From positions 500,393-564,392 of the forward strand of contig NZ_GG729935.1 in assembly GCF_000160135.1 (NCBI RefSeq): a stretch of 64,000 bases of DNA, given 5' to 3'. Numbering within the stretch: position 1 is the stretch's first letter; each line of letters opens with the position of its first letter. The notes under the pieces are model-generated. The model was not told where the DNA came from. It saw only the letters and a program-made list of their open reading frames with translations, and did no database searches. This document shows positions 1 to 8,632 of the stretch, one piece after another. Source of the DNA: Oribacterium sp. oral taxon 078 str. F0262. Lineage in GTDB: Bacteria; Bacillota; Clostridia; Lachnospirales; Lachnospiraceae. The position numbers and the translations under genes were made by a program.

Positions 1-1
1 C

Positions 2-748
2 GAGCCCGCAAGATTCTATGTCTGCATCCTTCCTCGGGAGAGAAGCGAGCTGGAAAAGCTGGAAAAGGCTCTGAGCGATCGGCTCTTAGAGGAGGATCGC
101 TCCAGCCTCACAAAAGGCCGCTTCCGCCTCCCGGACTCCATCGAGGGACACAAGCTTCATTTTCGGGAGAAAAGGGATCAAAGCTATCTGCTCCTCCCCC
201 TCCTCGGCCTTTTTTCCGCTGTGCTTCTCTATCTCAGGGAAAGCCTCCGCCTTAGAGAAAGGGCAAAAAAACGGGAACTCTCCCTCCTTCTCGACTACTC
301 TGACCTGGTCTCCAAGCTTCTCCTCTATCTCGGGGCGGGACTTTCACTGCGAAACGCCTTTGAAAAAATCAGTGAGCACTACGAGGCGCTCCCCCGGGAA
401 GGACCCGGAGAAGAGAGAGCTCTTAGCGGAGAGCTCCGCACCATGCTTTTACAGCTTAAGAGCAATGTATCCGAGTCCGAAGCCTATCGGAGCTTCGCCC
501 GGAGAATCTCTCTGAAGCCCTATGCGAGGCTGATCGCTCTCATCGAGCAGAAGAGGCGAAACGGAAGCCGGAATCTCCGGGAGGCTCTGAAGCTGGAGAT
601 GGAGGACGCCTTTGAGTGCCGAAAAAATACCGCAAAAAGGCTCGGCGAGGAGGCCTCCACCAAGCTTCTCCTCCCCCTCCTGCTTCAGCTTGGAATCATT
701 CTCCTTTTAATTCTCTTTCCGGCGATGAGCGCGCTCTCCGGGCTCTGA
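2..748 (+). CDS. Tad/Flp pilus inner-membrane platform protein, TadC-like (5' partial)
   Basis: The reading frame is open from the first bases of the window, so the true start lies upstream; the GTG at 221 is internal. The visible 248 residues begin with a soluble segment, then a membrane helix (LLLPLLGLFSAVLLYL), an alpha-helical cytoplasmic stretch with the LLLYLGAGLSLRNAFEKI segment typical of GspF/TadC-type proteins, and a C-terminal double hydrophobic segment ending the protein. In type IVc pili this protein anchors the assembly ATPase and helps pilin polymerise. It is followed 78 bases later by the Flp pilin gene and six more genes on the same strand, which supports the assignment. The family call rests on motif and context, not on an alignment. 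Confidence 0.75.
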   Translation, partial: EPARFYVCILPRERSELEKLEKALSDRLLEEDRSSLTKGRFRLPDSIEGHKLHFREKRDQSYLLLPLLGLFSAVLLYLRESLRLRERAKKRELSLLLDYSDLVSKLLLYLGAGLSLRNAFEKISEHYEALPREGPGEERALSGELRTMLLQLKSNVSESEAYRSFARRISLKPYARLIALIEQKRRNGSRNLREALKLEMEDAFECRKNTAKRLGEEASTKLLLPLLLQLGIILLLILFPAMSALSGL

Positions 749-826
749 TCTCCCCGAGGGAAAAGAGCTGAAATCATCCCCTTGATATCCTGGCACTCTG
801 ACTGGCACTCTGAAAGGAGGAAACTT

Positions 827-1057
827 ATGAAGCTCTATAAAGAATATCTCCTGAAAAACGGAATTCTGCTTCTCCGCGCTCTCTCCCATAGACTGGGGGC
901 ATTCCGGGACAAAGAATCGGGCTTTGGGACGATTGAGCTTGTGCTGATCCTGGTCGTTCTGATCGCCCTCGTCATCATTTTCAGAGACCGGGTCCGCTCC
1001 CTCCTCATCACGATCATGGATCAGATCCAGGGCTCCGCCGGCTCCGTCTGGGAGTAG
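827..1057 (+). CDS. Flp-type pilin (Flp1-like, class III prepilin signal)
   Basis: A 76-residue protein. ATG at 827 is chosen over the upstream in-frame codon at 782 because AGGAGG (815-820) sits six bases before it. After a charged N-terminus comes GFGTIELVLILVVLIALVII: a glycine followed by a segment with Glu at +5 and a single hydrophobic helix, the class III signal cleaved by a TadV/CpaA prepilin peptidase. Such a peptidase is encoded three genes downstream. The short hydrophilic tail after the helix matches Flp1-like pilins of Clostridia. Probable role: major or minor pilin of the Tad pilus. Confidence 0.8.
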   Translation: MKLYKEYLLKNGILLLRALSHRLGAFRDKESGFGTIELVLILVVLIALVIIFRDRVRSLLITIMDQIQGSAGSVWE

Positions 1058-1069
1058 AAGGGAGTATCC

Positions 1070-3106
1070 ATGCGGATAAAGACAGAAAAAAGGGGGACTT
1101 GGGAGAGCGCTTCCATCACCGTCTTTCTCTCGATCTGCTTTGTCCTCACAGCGGCTCTCCTCCTGACAGTGACGGAGGCCTCCCGCACTGCCGCGGAGCG
1201 CCTGTATCTACAGCTCGCTCTGGACAGTGCGATGGAATCTCTCTTTTCCCAGTACCACAGACCTCTTTGGGAAAACTATCGCCTTCTGGGACTCGAGTAT
1301 CGGGACAAAGAGGGTCTGAAGGAGGAGCTATCGGACTTTCTCCGCCCTTATATGGAGTCGGAGAATCTCTTCCCTTTGGAGCTCTCCGAGGAGAAGCTCC
1401 GCCTTTCGGAAGAGCTTCTCCTCACAGAGGGAATCTCCTTTGAGGAAGAGGTCCTGGAATATATGAAAAGCTCCCTCCCCGGATCTCCCTTTTCTTATCT
1501 TGAAGAAAGCGCCGAAGAAGAGGAGGTCCTGGAATCACTGGAGGACTTCTCACGCCTCATAGAGGAGAGCATCCATCTCTCTCCGCTTCAGAGGGAGTAT
1601 CAGCTCTGCGGCAGCGACTTCTTCGCACTGGAGACCGCATTCTCTGATTTCTCCCACCTCTGTGAAAACGCGGAGAAAAGGAAAAAGGCCGCGGACTCCG
1701 AACTGGACTCCGGCTATCTTCAGGGCTTTCTCTGGGAGGCCGCAGAGCTTCAGGACCTTCTCTCCGAACTCCCCGATGCAGCCGGACTCTGCCGGGAAAA
1801 GGCGGAGCTCCTTTCGGAAGCTCTCCAAAAGACAGAGGCCGATTTTGAAGCCGGGATGGCGGAACTTTCGGAAGAGGGGCAGGCGATCCTCCAAGAGGAG
1901 TTCCGCGCCTATGGGGGCTATCTGGAAGAAAGCGGAAGGATCCTTAGCGAAATAGAACGGCTCTCCGAGTTCTCCGCCTCCCTCTCGGAAAGCGTGCAGG
2001 AGATCATGGAGGAGGCAGAAAGCTTTCTAAATGAGCTGGAGGAAGAGGAAGAGGGAGAACATGAGGCGGAGGAAGCAAAGGAGCGCCGGATCTCCGCCTT
2101 CTGCCGGGAGAAGCTCGGGGAATGGCGCGCGCTTTCGGAGCTTTCCTTCCGGGAGGGCGGGAGGCGCATCCGAGCGGAAAACATGAAAAGGCTCGAGAAG
2201 ATTCCGTCTCTCCCGGAGGAGAGACTTCTTTTCCTCTCACTCCCGGAGGGAGAGCTTCTTCCGGGGGAAGAAAAGCTTTATCCTAAGGACCCTCCCTTTC
2301 GGGCCGCTTCCTCTGATTCCCCCTGGGAGCTCCCTCTTCTCGGGGAATACTCCCTTTGCTATTTTCACTTCTGGCAAAGCGAGGCCTCGGATCAGCGCCC
2401 TCCGAGCGGAAGCCGGGAATGTGAGATCGAGTATCTTCTCAGCGGCGCTACGGACGGTAAAAGCGCTCTCTCCGAGAGCTTAAAAAAGCTCCTTGCGCTG
2501 CGGGAGAGCAGGAATCTCTTCTTCCTCTTTCAGAGCAGCAAAAAAAGAGAGGAGGCGAGAGACTTCGCAAGATCCTCTCTCTGCCTCGGGGAAGGCGGGG
2601 AAAATCCCGCCCTCCTCTCTCTTCTTACGATCCAGGTTCTCTCCCTCTGGGCTCTCACACAGGCATTTTCTGATCTTCAAACACTCCTCCTGGGCGGAAG
2701 AGTGGCTCTCCTTCCCGCGGAGGAGAGCTGGGGATCTTCCCCGGAGATCCTGCTCCGGGCCGGAAGCAGGGAAAGGAATCCGAATCCCCGCGAAGAGGCA
2801 TCCGCCCCCTCCTACCGGGATTATCTCAGGGCCCTTCTCTTTCACGCCGGTCTTCGCGATCAATCCGGCATCAATACACGGATGCTGCTTTGCATCGAGA
2901 GGAATCTCCGGAGCGGAGTCTCTGAATCCGAGGAGGATTTCTGCATCACGGACTGCCTCTATGCCCTGCAGCTTGATGCGGACAGCCGGTCCCGGCATTT
3001 CTTCCTCGACCTAAGCTCCGTCCGGGCCGTGAGCGGGAGAGAGACGGAAACTCTGTTTCGTCCGCAGGCGAGGAGTTACTATAAATATAAAAACGACAGT
3101 CAGTAG
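1070..3106 (+). CDS. DUF5702-family protein of the Flp pilus operon
   Basis: 678 residues, starting 12 bases after the pilin gene. One N-terminal membrane helix (about residues 14-36, ITVFLSICFVLTAALLL) precedes a long, Glu- and Leu-rich extracytoplasmic region (about 100-400) predicted by eye to be coiled-coil, then a mixed C-terminal part with many Ser/Arg. The N-terminus (SITVFLS followed by helix, then TEASRTAAERLYLQLALDSAMES) is the characteristic start of DUF5702 proteins, which accompany Tad loci in Lachnospiraceae and resemble an oversized TadG/TadE-type pseudopilin. Molecular function is not known; a structural or tip-associated pilus component is inferred from position. Confidence 0.7.
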   Translation: MRIKTEKRGTWESASITVFLSICFVLTAALLLTVTEASRTAAERLYLQLALDSAMESLFSQYHRPLWENYRLLGLEYRDKEGLKEELSDFLRPYMESENLFPLELSEEKLRLSEELLLTEGISFEEEVLEYMKSSLPGSPFSYLEESAEEEEVLESLEDFSRLIEESIHLSPLQREYQLCGSDFFALETAFSDFSHLCENAEKRKKAADSELDSGYLQGFLWEAAELQDLLSELPDAAGLCREKAELLSEALQKTEADFEAGMAELSEEGQAILQEEFRAYGGYLEESGRILSEIERLSEFSASLSESVQEIMEEAESFLNELEEEEEGEHEAEEAKERRISAFCREKLGEWRALSELSFREGGRRIRAENMKRLEKIPSLPEERLLFLSLPEGELLPGEEKLYPKDPPFRAASSDSPWELPLLGEYSLCYFHFWQSEASDQRPPSGSRECEIEYLLSGATDGKSALSESLKKLLALRESRNLFFLFQSSKKREEARDFARSSLCLGEGGENPALLSLLTIQVLSLWALTQAFSDLQTLLLGGRVALLPAEESWGSSPEILLRAGSRERNPNPREEASAPSYRDYLRALLFHAGLRDQSGINTRMLLCIERNLRSGVSESEEDFCITDCLYALQLDADSRSRHFFLDLSSVRAVSGRETETLFRPQARSYYKYKNDSQ

Positions 3107-3177
3107 CGATCCCCGCCAAAAGGCAGGGAAAACGCGGAAGCTATAAGAAAAGGCAGAGAAGAAAGGAGTGAAAGAAA

Positions 3178-3999
3178 GTGAAAACAATCCGGTCCTTCCT
3201 CCCTCCGGATCCGACGGACTTAGGGATATTAAAGTCAGAAAACGCCTCTCTCACCATGGAGGCCGCGCTTTCCATGACGCTCTTTCTCCTCTGCGGCTTT
3301 CTCCTCATGACACCTCTTCTGATCCTCTCCCGAAATCTGCGGGGCTCGGTTCTCATGGAGGAAAAGCTGCGAAAGCTCTCCATCCTGAAATACGGGGAGC
3401 GCTTCCCGTCACTCCTTCGCCCGGGCTCCCTCTCCCCCCTCCTTCTGGATCTTCCGGAGGATGAAGAGCTCCTCTCCTCCTTTTCCGACCGGGGAATGAA
3501 GGAGGCCGTCCTCCGCACAGAGAGCGAGGGGGATATGATCCGCTGCAGTCTCCGCTACGATGCCGCTCTCCCCTTCCCCTTTCTTCTTCAGCGTTCCATC
3601 CCCCAGGAGCTAATCGCAGGCCGCCGGGCCTTTGTCGGAGCGGATCCCGCGCGCTGGAAAAAGACAGCAGGAAACGAAGCTGAGGAAAGCCTCGTCTATA
3701 TCAGCGTCCTCCGCCCCGACGTCTACCACCTCTCCCGGGACTGCAGCTACATCTCCAATGCCTTCCTCTCCTGCCCCGCAAGGCAGATCGACGGGCGTCC
3801 TGCCCGCTACGGCGGACGCTTCTCCCCCTGCAGGAGCTGCCGTCCATCCCCGGACAGCCCCCTGGTCTACTACACAGAGGCCGGAAGGCGCTATCACAGC
3901 AGTCCGGACTGCCCCGCCATGCAAAGCTATGTCAGCACAACCACTCTCGAACGGGCCATCGCCGCCGGGAGACACCCCTGCATCCGCTGCGGGAGATAA
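3178..3999 (+). CDS. TadE-like pseudopilin with duplicated Cys/His (zinc-finger-like) tail
   Basis: 273 residues, GTG start at 3178 preceded by AAAGGAG (3162-3168). Residues 21-50 (ENASLTMEAALSMTLFLL) match the TadE signal: a Glu in the first helix and one membrane span. The middle (60-170) is an ordinary extracytoplasmic domain. The last 95 residues carry two copies of a motif seen at the C-terminus of some secreted nucleases and related to the Ada metal-binding fold: copy 1 H184, C189, C218, C221 and copy 2 H240, C245, C268, C271 (YHxxxxC ... PCxxC). The tail may bind zinc or another metal outside the membrane. Fusing this to a TadE pseudopilin is unusual. The TadE part is well supported; the metal-binding role is inferred. 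Confidence 0.75.
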   Translation: MKTIRSFLPPDPTDLGILKSENASLTMEAALSMTLFLLCGFLLMTPLLILSRNLRGSVLMEEKLRKLSILKYGERFPSLLRPGSLSPLLLDLPEDEELLSSFSDRGMKEAVLRTESEGDMIRCSLRYDAALPFPFLLQRSIPQELIAGRRAFVGADPARWKKTAGNEAEESLVYISVLRPDVYHLSRDCSYISNAFLSCPARQIDGRPARYGGRFSPCRSCRPSPDSPLVYYTEAGRRYHSSPDCPAMQSYVSTTTLERAIAAGRHPCIRCGR

Positions 4000-4008
4000 G
4001 GACTGAAA

Positions 4009-4497
4009 ATGAAACTTTCAAATCTCTCCCCCTCCTTTTGCTGTTTTCTCCTCTTTTTCTCCATCTCCGCTCTCTCTGACCTTCTTAGAAAAAGGATTCC
4101 CCGATGGATCTTCTGGCTTTTTCTGCCGCCGGGGCTCATCTCCTTCCTGCTTCCCCTCCTCCCTCCGGAAAAGGGAGGAGCCCTCTCCCTCCTTCTTCTC
4201 CCGCTTTCCCTTCTGCCCGGATTTCTTTTACTCCTTCTGAGTCATTTCAGCTGCTCCGCACTGGGAAGAGGAGACGCTGTCTTCTTCCTGATCTCCGCTC
4301 TCTACCTCCCTCTCCGAAGCCTTCTCTTTCTTCTCTTTTCCGCAGTATTTGTAAGCGGTCTGGTCGGGGCTTTTCTCCTGATCCGGCTCCGCTTTCAAAG
4401 AAGAAGCGCCCGCTCCCTGCGCTTTCCCTTCCTTCCCTGTCTCCTCCCCGGTCTCCTTCTCCTCACCGCGATATCCCTCTTCCCCTCCGCTTTTTGA
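4009..4497 (+). CDS. Prepilin peptidase, A24 family (TadV/CpaA type)
   Basis: 162 residues, nearly all hydrophobic, with about five or six membrane helices. The two catalytic aspartates of A24 aspartyl peptidases are visible: D24 in SALSDLLRKRIPRW and D89 in the GRGD motif (residues 86-89, followed by AVFF). The short length without an N-methyltransferase domain is normal for TadV/CpaA. It would cleave the signal of the Flp pilin and the TadE-like protein encoded just upstream. The start lies ten bases after the previous stop and the gene is clearly part of the same operon. Confidence 0.88.
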   Translation: MKLSNLSPSFCCFLLFFSISALSDLLRKRIPRWIFWLFLPPGLISFLLPLLPPEKGGALSLLLLPLSLLPGFLLLLLSHFSCSALGRGDAVFFLISALYLPLRSLLFLLFSAVFVSGLVGAFLLIRLRFQRRSARSLRFPFLPCLLPGLLLLTAISLFPSAF

Positions 4498-4509
4498 GAA
4501 AGGAATTCC

Positions 4510-4755
4510 ATGTACACTATCGAAGCGAGCTATCTCACCGCGCTCACCTTCCTGATCATCCTCTCCCTGATCGGCGGAGCGCTCCGAATTCACCGTAAAA
4601 TCTATCATTTTTCGAAGAAGAAATGGAGAACAGAGTATCGAAGCCATGAGATGGGAGGAGAAAAGGAGCTTTTCCGCCCGGAGCGCTTCCTCCGGGAGCA
4701 TACATTGCGAGAGCGCAAAGAAAGCGAGGTTTTTGATGAACAAGAAGATCCCTGA
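4510..4755 (+). CDS. Small single-span membrane protein of the Flp operon
   Basis: 81 residues with one N-terminal membrane helix (about 8-26, LTALTFLIILSLIGGAL) and a strongly charged cytoplasmic tail. An AAAGGAA site stands just before the ATG, and the gene lies between the prepilin peptidase and the DUF6382 gene, overlapping the latter by 20 bases. This tight packing supports translation, but no family was recognised. It could be an accessory or anchoring subunit of the pilus apparatus. Confidence 0.6.
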   Translation: MYTIEASYLTALTFLIILSLIGGALRIHRKIYHFSKKKWRTEYRSHEMGGEKELFRPERFLREHTLRERKESEVFDEQEDP

Positions 4756-5845
4756 GCTTAAGACCCGCACAGAGAAAAGTCCCTCCGGCAGCCGTCTTTT
4801 GATCGAGGGAGGCTCCTTCCGGGAGGATAACTACGAAAATAAGGTCCTTCAGAACGGCAGAATCCCGGGATCACTCCCCTTCCGCCCTCTGCTCCGGGAT
4901 GAAGAGGTCCTCTTCTCCTACGATATCAGCTCCCTGGAAAGTCTGGACAGCCGCTGCCGAGAAAAAAAGCTGGATTATCGGGAGCTGTCTGTCCTCATGG
5001 AGAGCCTGAACGGACTCCTTCTCTCCCTGGAGGAATATCTGCTCCCGGAAAAGCTGATCCTCCTGGATCCCTCCCTGATCTATTACCATCCGGAGGAAAA
5101 GCGATATCTTTTCCCGCTGCTTCCGGAGAGGGAAAATCACTTCCCCCTCTCCCTCCGCGCCCTTCTCCGCCGGGTACTGGAGGAGATCGACTATCGCTCT
5201 GAGCGGAGCATCATCCTCGCCTATTCTCTCTTTCGCGAAAGCTGCAGGGAGGATTTTCGGATGGAGGAGCTCATGCGTATCGTTCGAAAGAACGGGAAGA
5301 AGGCCAGGGAAGAGAGACAGAAAGCGGAAGGCGGAGAGAGGGAGAAAAGGAGGAGGAAAGAGAAGGCAGAAGACTCCGATCTTCGGGCATCTCTCGAAAA
5401 GATTGCTGAAGAGGGGATCGAAACCGCCCGGCGGGAAGGTCCGGAGGAGGACAAGCTCATCCTGAAAAATGGAATACTCCGCCTCCGGGAGGAACGAGAG
5501 AGAGAAGAAGAGGAAAGCCCACTCCTTCTCCCGGCGGAAAGCAGCTCTCTTATGATAAAAGAGACAGAGCTGACTGAGATCGCAGAGGCTGAAAAAAAGA
5601 GACAGAAGCTTCGAAAAAAGCAGGTCTTCTGTCTCTTCCTCATGTTGCTTTTGCCGCTTTGCTTCTATCTCTTCCGGGGGCTCTCCTTCCTTCTCAGGAT
5701 GCTCCCTCTCATCTTCCTCCTGGAATGCGCTCTCCTCTGCCTTCTTCTCTTCGACCTTCTTCTCGCAAAGCTTCCGGAGGAGAAAAGCAGGGAGGAGAGG
5801 AGCTTCCGTCCCGTCTCCTCTCAATCCCCAGAATATCCCGTATGA
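4736..5845 (+). CDS. DUF6382-domain membrane protein, end of Flp operon
   Basis: 369 residues from the ATG at 4736 (GCGAGG upstream, overlapping the preceding gene's end); the in-frame ATG at 4646 lies inside the previous gene and is less likely. The N-terminal ~170 residues (with LFSYDISSLESL, LDPSLIYYHPEEKRYLFPLLP) match DUF6382, a domain found near Tad loci and often joined to an FHA domain; no FHA domain is present here. A Lys/Arg/Glu-rich linker (about 180-290) leads to two membrane spans near the C-terminus (about 295-345). The last 137 bases overlap the convergent tcdA gene. A regulatory or assembly role in the pilus system is inferred from position only. Confidence 0.68.
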   Translation: MNKKIPELKTRTEKSPSGSRLLIEGGSFREDNYENKVLQNGRIPGSLPFRPLLRDEEVLFSYDISSLESLDSRCREKKLDYRELSVLMESLNGLLLSLEEYLLPEKLILLDPSLIYYHPEEKRYLFPLLPERENHFPLSLRALLRRVLEEIDYRSERSIILAYSLFRESCREDFRMEELMRIVRKNGKKAREERQKAEGGEREKRRRKEKAEDSDLRASLEKIAEEGIETARREGPEEDKLILKNGILRLREEREREEEESPLLLPAESSSLMIKETELTEIAEAEKKRQKLRKKQVFCLFLMLLLPLCFYLFRGLSFLLRMLPLIFLLECALLCLLLFDLLLAKLPEEKSREERSFRPVSSQSPEYPV

Positions 5846-6527
5846 CCTCTCCGCCGAGAATCATCCCCGCGACGGATGGGACAAAGGAGACAGAGCCGGG
5901 GAGCACTGCCGCATCCTCTCCCTCCTCCCTCTCCGGATCCACCGGCTTCTCCCTGGAATAAACCACCTTCAGGGAGGAGATCCCCCGCTTCCGAAGCTCC
6001 CGCCGCATCACCCTTGCGAGCGGGCAGACACTGGTCTCATAGATGTCCGCTACGGAAAAGGCCGTCGGATCCAGCTTATTGCCGGCGCCCATCGCACTGA
6101 TAATCGAAACCCCCGCCCTTTTCGCCTCTTCGACGAGGGCGAGCTTCGCGCTCACCGTGTCCACGGCATCCACGATATAATCATAGTCCGAGAAGCGAAA
6201 GACCTTCTCTCCCTCTCCCGGAAGATAGAAGAGCTTATGGACCTTTAACTCACAGTCCGGATTGATATCCCGGACCCGCTCCGCCATGAGCTCCGCCTTC
6301 GCCCTTCCTATGGTGCTGTGCAAAGCGATCAGCTGCCGGTTCAGATTGCCAAGGCTCACCACGTCACTGTCCACGAGCTCCAGCCTGCCGATCCCGCCCC
6401 TTGCGAGAGCCTCCGCCGCGAAGCCTCCGACTCCTCCGATCCCGAACACAATGACCTTCGCCCTTCGGAGACGCTCCACCGCCTCGTCCCCGAGCAGGAG
6501 CCTCGTCCTCGAAAACTGATCCGACAT
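5709..6527 (-). CDS. tcdA: tRNA threonylcarbamoyladenosine dehydratase (E1-like)
   Basis: 272 residues with the ThiF/MoeB/HesA fold: nucleotide-binding GIGGVGGFAAEALARGG (about 30-46), the LVDSDVVSLGNLNRQ segment, and DAVDTVSAKLALVEEA. The SAMGAGNKLDPTAFSVADIYET stretch is characteristic of TcdA/YgdL, which converts t6A37 of tRNAs to the cyclic form using ATP. The last ~40 residues (Arg/Glu/Pro-rich) are antisense to the membrane segment of the DUF6382 gene and look like a non-conserved extension. It ends the minus-strand run after the GH13 gene, 12 bases away. Confidence 0.9.
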   Translation of the reverse strand: MSDQFSRTRLLLGDEAVERLRRAKVIVFGIGGVGGFAAEALARGGIGRLELVDSDVVSLGNLNRQLIALHSTIGRAKAELMAERVRDINPDCELKVHKLFYLPGEGEKVFRFSDYDYIVDAVDTVSAKLALVEEAKRAGVSIISAMGAGNKLDPTAFSVADIYETSVCPLARVMRRELRKRGISSLKVVYSREKPVDPEREEGEDAAVLPGSVSFVPSVAGMILGGEVIRDILGIERRRDGSSSPPCFSPPEALREEGRREEGRGERIPGGR

Positions 6528-6539
6528 CGCTCCTCCGCC

Positions 6540-8621
6540 TCACTTCAATTCCGCCACGTAGATCTTTCCCGTATACGGCTGCATATAGCTTCTAAGGCAG
6601 CCATTGCTCCCATAGCGCTTCGTTTCCCCCGCATTATAGTGAGCCTGGTCGGTCTTCAGAACCCTTCGGATCAGCATGGTATCGGTCAGCCCGGTCCTCC
6701 AGATCGGGATCTGGAGCGCATATTCCTCCGGACCCGAATTGATCGCGACGATCACAACCTGGTCTCCCAGAAGTCTCGCATAGACGATGTGCTCCTTTCC
6801 CGCCATGAGCGGCATCAGGGAGCCGCCCGAGAGCGCCTTATAATAGCGGTGCGTCCTGCTCAGGTACTGATGGTACTCCAAAAGCTCCAGATCCTCCTTC
6901 CCCCAGGGAAACGGTCTCCGGCTGTCCGGCTCTGTCCAGCCGCACATCCCGACCTCATCTCCGTAGTAAAGAGTCGGCGCACCGGGCCAGCTCATCTGTA
7001 TCATCGCACCGAGGCGATAAATCTCCGGCCGTATGCCCTCGTCCGCGCTCCCCGGCTTCGATATCCCGATCCTCCCCGCCCGCTGATTCGTCCTCGTCAT
7101 GAAGCGGGAATGGTCGTGATTTGAGAGCTGATTCATCGCAGAGAGCAAGGAATTCTCCGGAAGCTTTGCCATATTATAGCTCATCGTGAGGAAAAAGCTC
7201 TCCCCGTCTCCCCGAAGCTCGGGGTTTACCGTGTCGGAATGCTTCTCCACCCCCGTCAAAAACCAGCTGACCGGCTCCATAAAGGCGTCATAATTCATCA
7301 CGGTGTCCCATTCCCTGCCGTTCAGCCAGTTCTGGGGATCCCCGTAATGTTCCGCCAGAATCACCGCCTCGGGATTTGCCTCCTTCACAACCCTTCGGAA
7401 TTTCTGCCAGAAACGATGATTATAGTCCTCGGAATGCCCGAGATCCGCCGCAACATCCAGTCTCCAGCCATCGCAGGAGAAGGGGGGACTGACCCAGCGC
7501 TTTGCGATCTCTAAGATCCTGTTCTCCAGCGCCTCCGAATCCTCATAATTCAGCTTCGGGAGCGTGTCATTTCCCCACCACTTCTCATAGCTTTCATTGT
7601 TCGGCCAGGCCTCCGGGCGGTCGTCCGCGAAGGAAAAATAGCTGTGGTAGGGACTCTCCTTCGATTCGAAGGCGCCGGGCTCATAGCGGCCGCTCTCCTC
7701 AGAGCCCGCCTTTGTCGAGTAAAAGCCGCTCCGATTCATCCACTTGCTGAAAGAGCCGCAGTGATTAAAGACGCCGTCAATGATGACGCGGATCCCCCTC
7801 TCATGGCAGGCCGCGACAAAGGAGGCAAAGTACTCATCCGACGCCCGGAGATTCTCGGGATCCGTCGTCCGGATCCGATACTTTTCCGCAAGGTGGTTGT
7901 CGAGCTTTCCCTCCGGGAGCTCTGAGCCGCCGTCCCTCACAATGCAGGCGATGTGCGGATCGATATGCTCATAGTCCTGCGTGTCATACTTGTGATTAGA
8001 GGGAGAGACGAAGAGGGGGTTAAAATAGATCGCCCGGATCCCAAGAGCGCTGAGATAATCCAGCTTTTCTAAAACTCCCTGCAGATCTCCCCCGTAGAAA
8101 CGATAGACATCGAGCTTCTCGATCGGGCTCTCCCAGCTCTTCGCCGCATGCGCGGGATGTCCGAGATAACTGTATTCCCGTTCCACCACATCGTTCTTCG
8201 GATCTCCATTTCGGAAGCGGTCGATGAAGATCTGGTACATGAGCGCGCCCTTCAGCCAGTCCGGGATATGAAAGTCGGGGATCAGGCGAAAGGCATAGCG
8301 GGGATCCCGGTCCTCCGTGACACCGAGACGATTATAGAGGAGGCGCTCCTCCCCTTTCTCGATGAGAAAGACATAGCGGCGCTCCTCCTCCCCCATCACG
8401 ACCTCGGTCTCATAGTAGTCAAAATAATGATCGCTCACATGGGCCTCCATGGCGATCTTAGTTCCCTCCTCCGGAAAGGAAAGGTATACTCCGTCCACAT
8501 CCTGCCGCCGCACCCGGAAACGAAGCCGCACGCGGTCTCCGGGCTTCGGCTCGTCGGGAGAACGATAGAAATCGATCCCTGCGGTGTAAAGCGCTTCCCT
8601 GTCGATAGGACTGTGATCCAT
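6540..8621 (-). CDS. GH13 alpha-amylase family enzyme (neopullulanase / maltogenic amylase-like)
   Basis: 693 residues; ATG at 8621 is preferred because GAGAGGAG precedes it, while the codon at 8636 overlaps hpt. An N-terminal beta domain (about 15-115, RLRFRVRRQDVDGVYL) resembles the carbohydrate-binding N domain of neopullulanases. The catalytic barrel shows all four GH13 regions: DGVFNHCG, DGWRLDVA with nucleophile D389, ILAEHYGD with acid/base E424, and LSNHDHSRF with D503. A C-terminal beta domain closes the protein. No signal peptide is seen, so it likely acts in the cytoplasm on imported malto-oligosaccharides or cyclodextrins. Exact specificity cannot be read from sequence. Confidence 0.9.
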   Translation of the reverse strand: MDHSPIDREALYTAGIDFYRSPDEPKPGDRVRLRFRVRRQDVDGVYLSFPEEGTKIAMEAHVSDHYFDYYETEVVMGEEERRYVFLIEKGEERLLYNRLGVTEDRDPRYAFRLIPDFHIPDWLKGALMYQIFIDRFRNGDPKNDVVEREYSYLGHPAHAAKSWESPIEKLDVYRFYGGDLQGVLEKLDYLSALGIRAIYFNPLFVSPSNHKYDTQDYEHIDPHIACIVRDGGSELPEGKLDNHLAEKYRIRTTDPENLRASDEYFASFVAACHERGIRVIIDGVFNHCGSFSKWMNRSGFYSTKAGSEESGRYEPGAFESKESPYHSYFSFADDRPEAWPNNESYEKWWGNDTLPKLNYEDSEALENRILEIAKRWVSPPFSCDGWRLDVAADLGHSEDYNHRFWQKFRRVVKEANPEAVILAEHYGDPQNWLNGREWDTVMNYDAFMEPVSWFLTGVEKHSDTVNPELRGDGESFFLTMSYNMAKLPENSLLSAMNQLSNHDHSRFMTRTNQRAGRIGISKPGSADEGIRPEIYRLGAMIQMSWPGAPTLYYGDEVGMCGWTEPDSRRPFPWGKEDLELLEYHQYLSRTHRYYKALSGGSLMPLMAGKEHIVYARLLGDQVVIVAINSGPEEYALQIPIWRTGLTDTMLIRRVLKTDQAHYNAGETKRYGSNGCLRSYMQPYTGKIYVAELK

Positions 8622-8632
8622 GGCCTCTCCTC

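Noticed and set aside
4871..5824. 317-codon open frame on the minus strand
   Set aside because: Antisense to the DUF6382 gene; low-complexity Glu/Phe/Leu composition and no ribosome site.
6318..7124. Plus-strand open frame of 268 codons
   Set aside because: Antisense to tcdA and the GH13 gene, both well supported by catalytic motifs.
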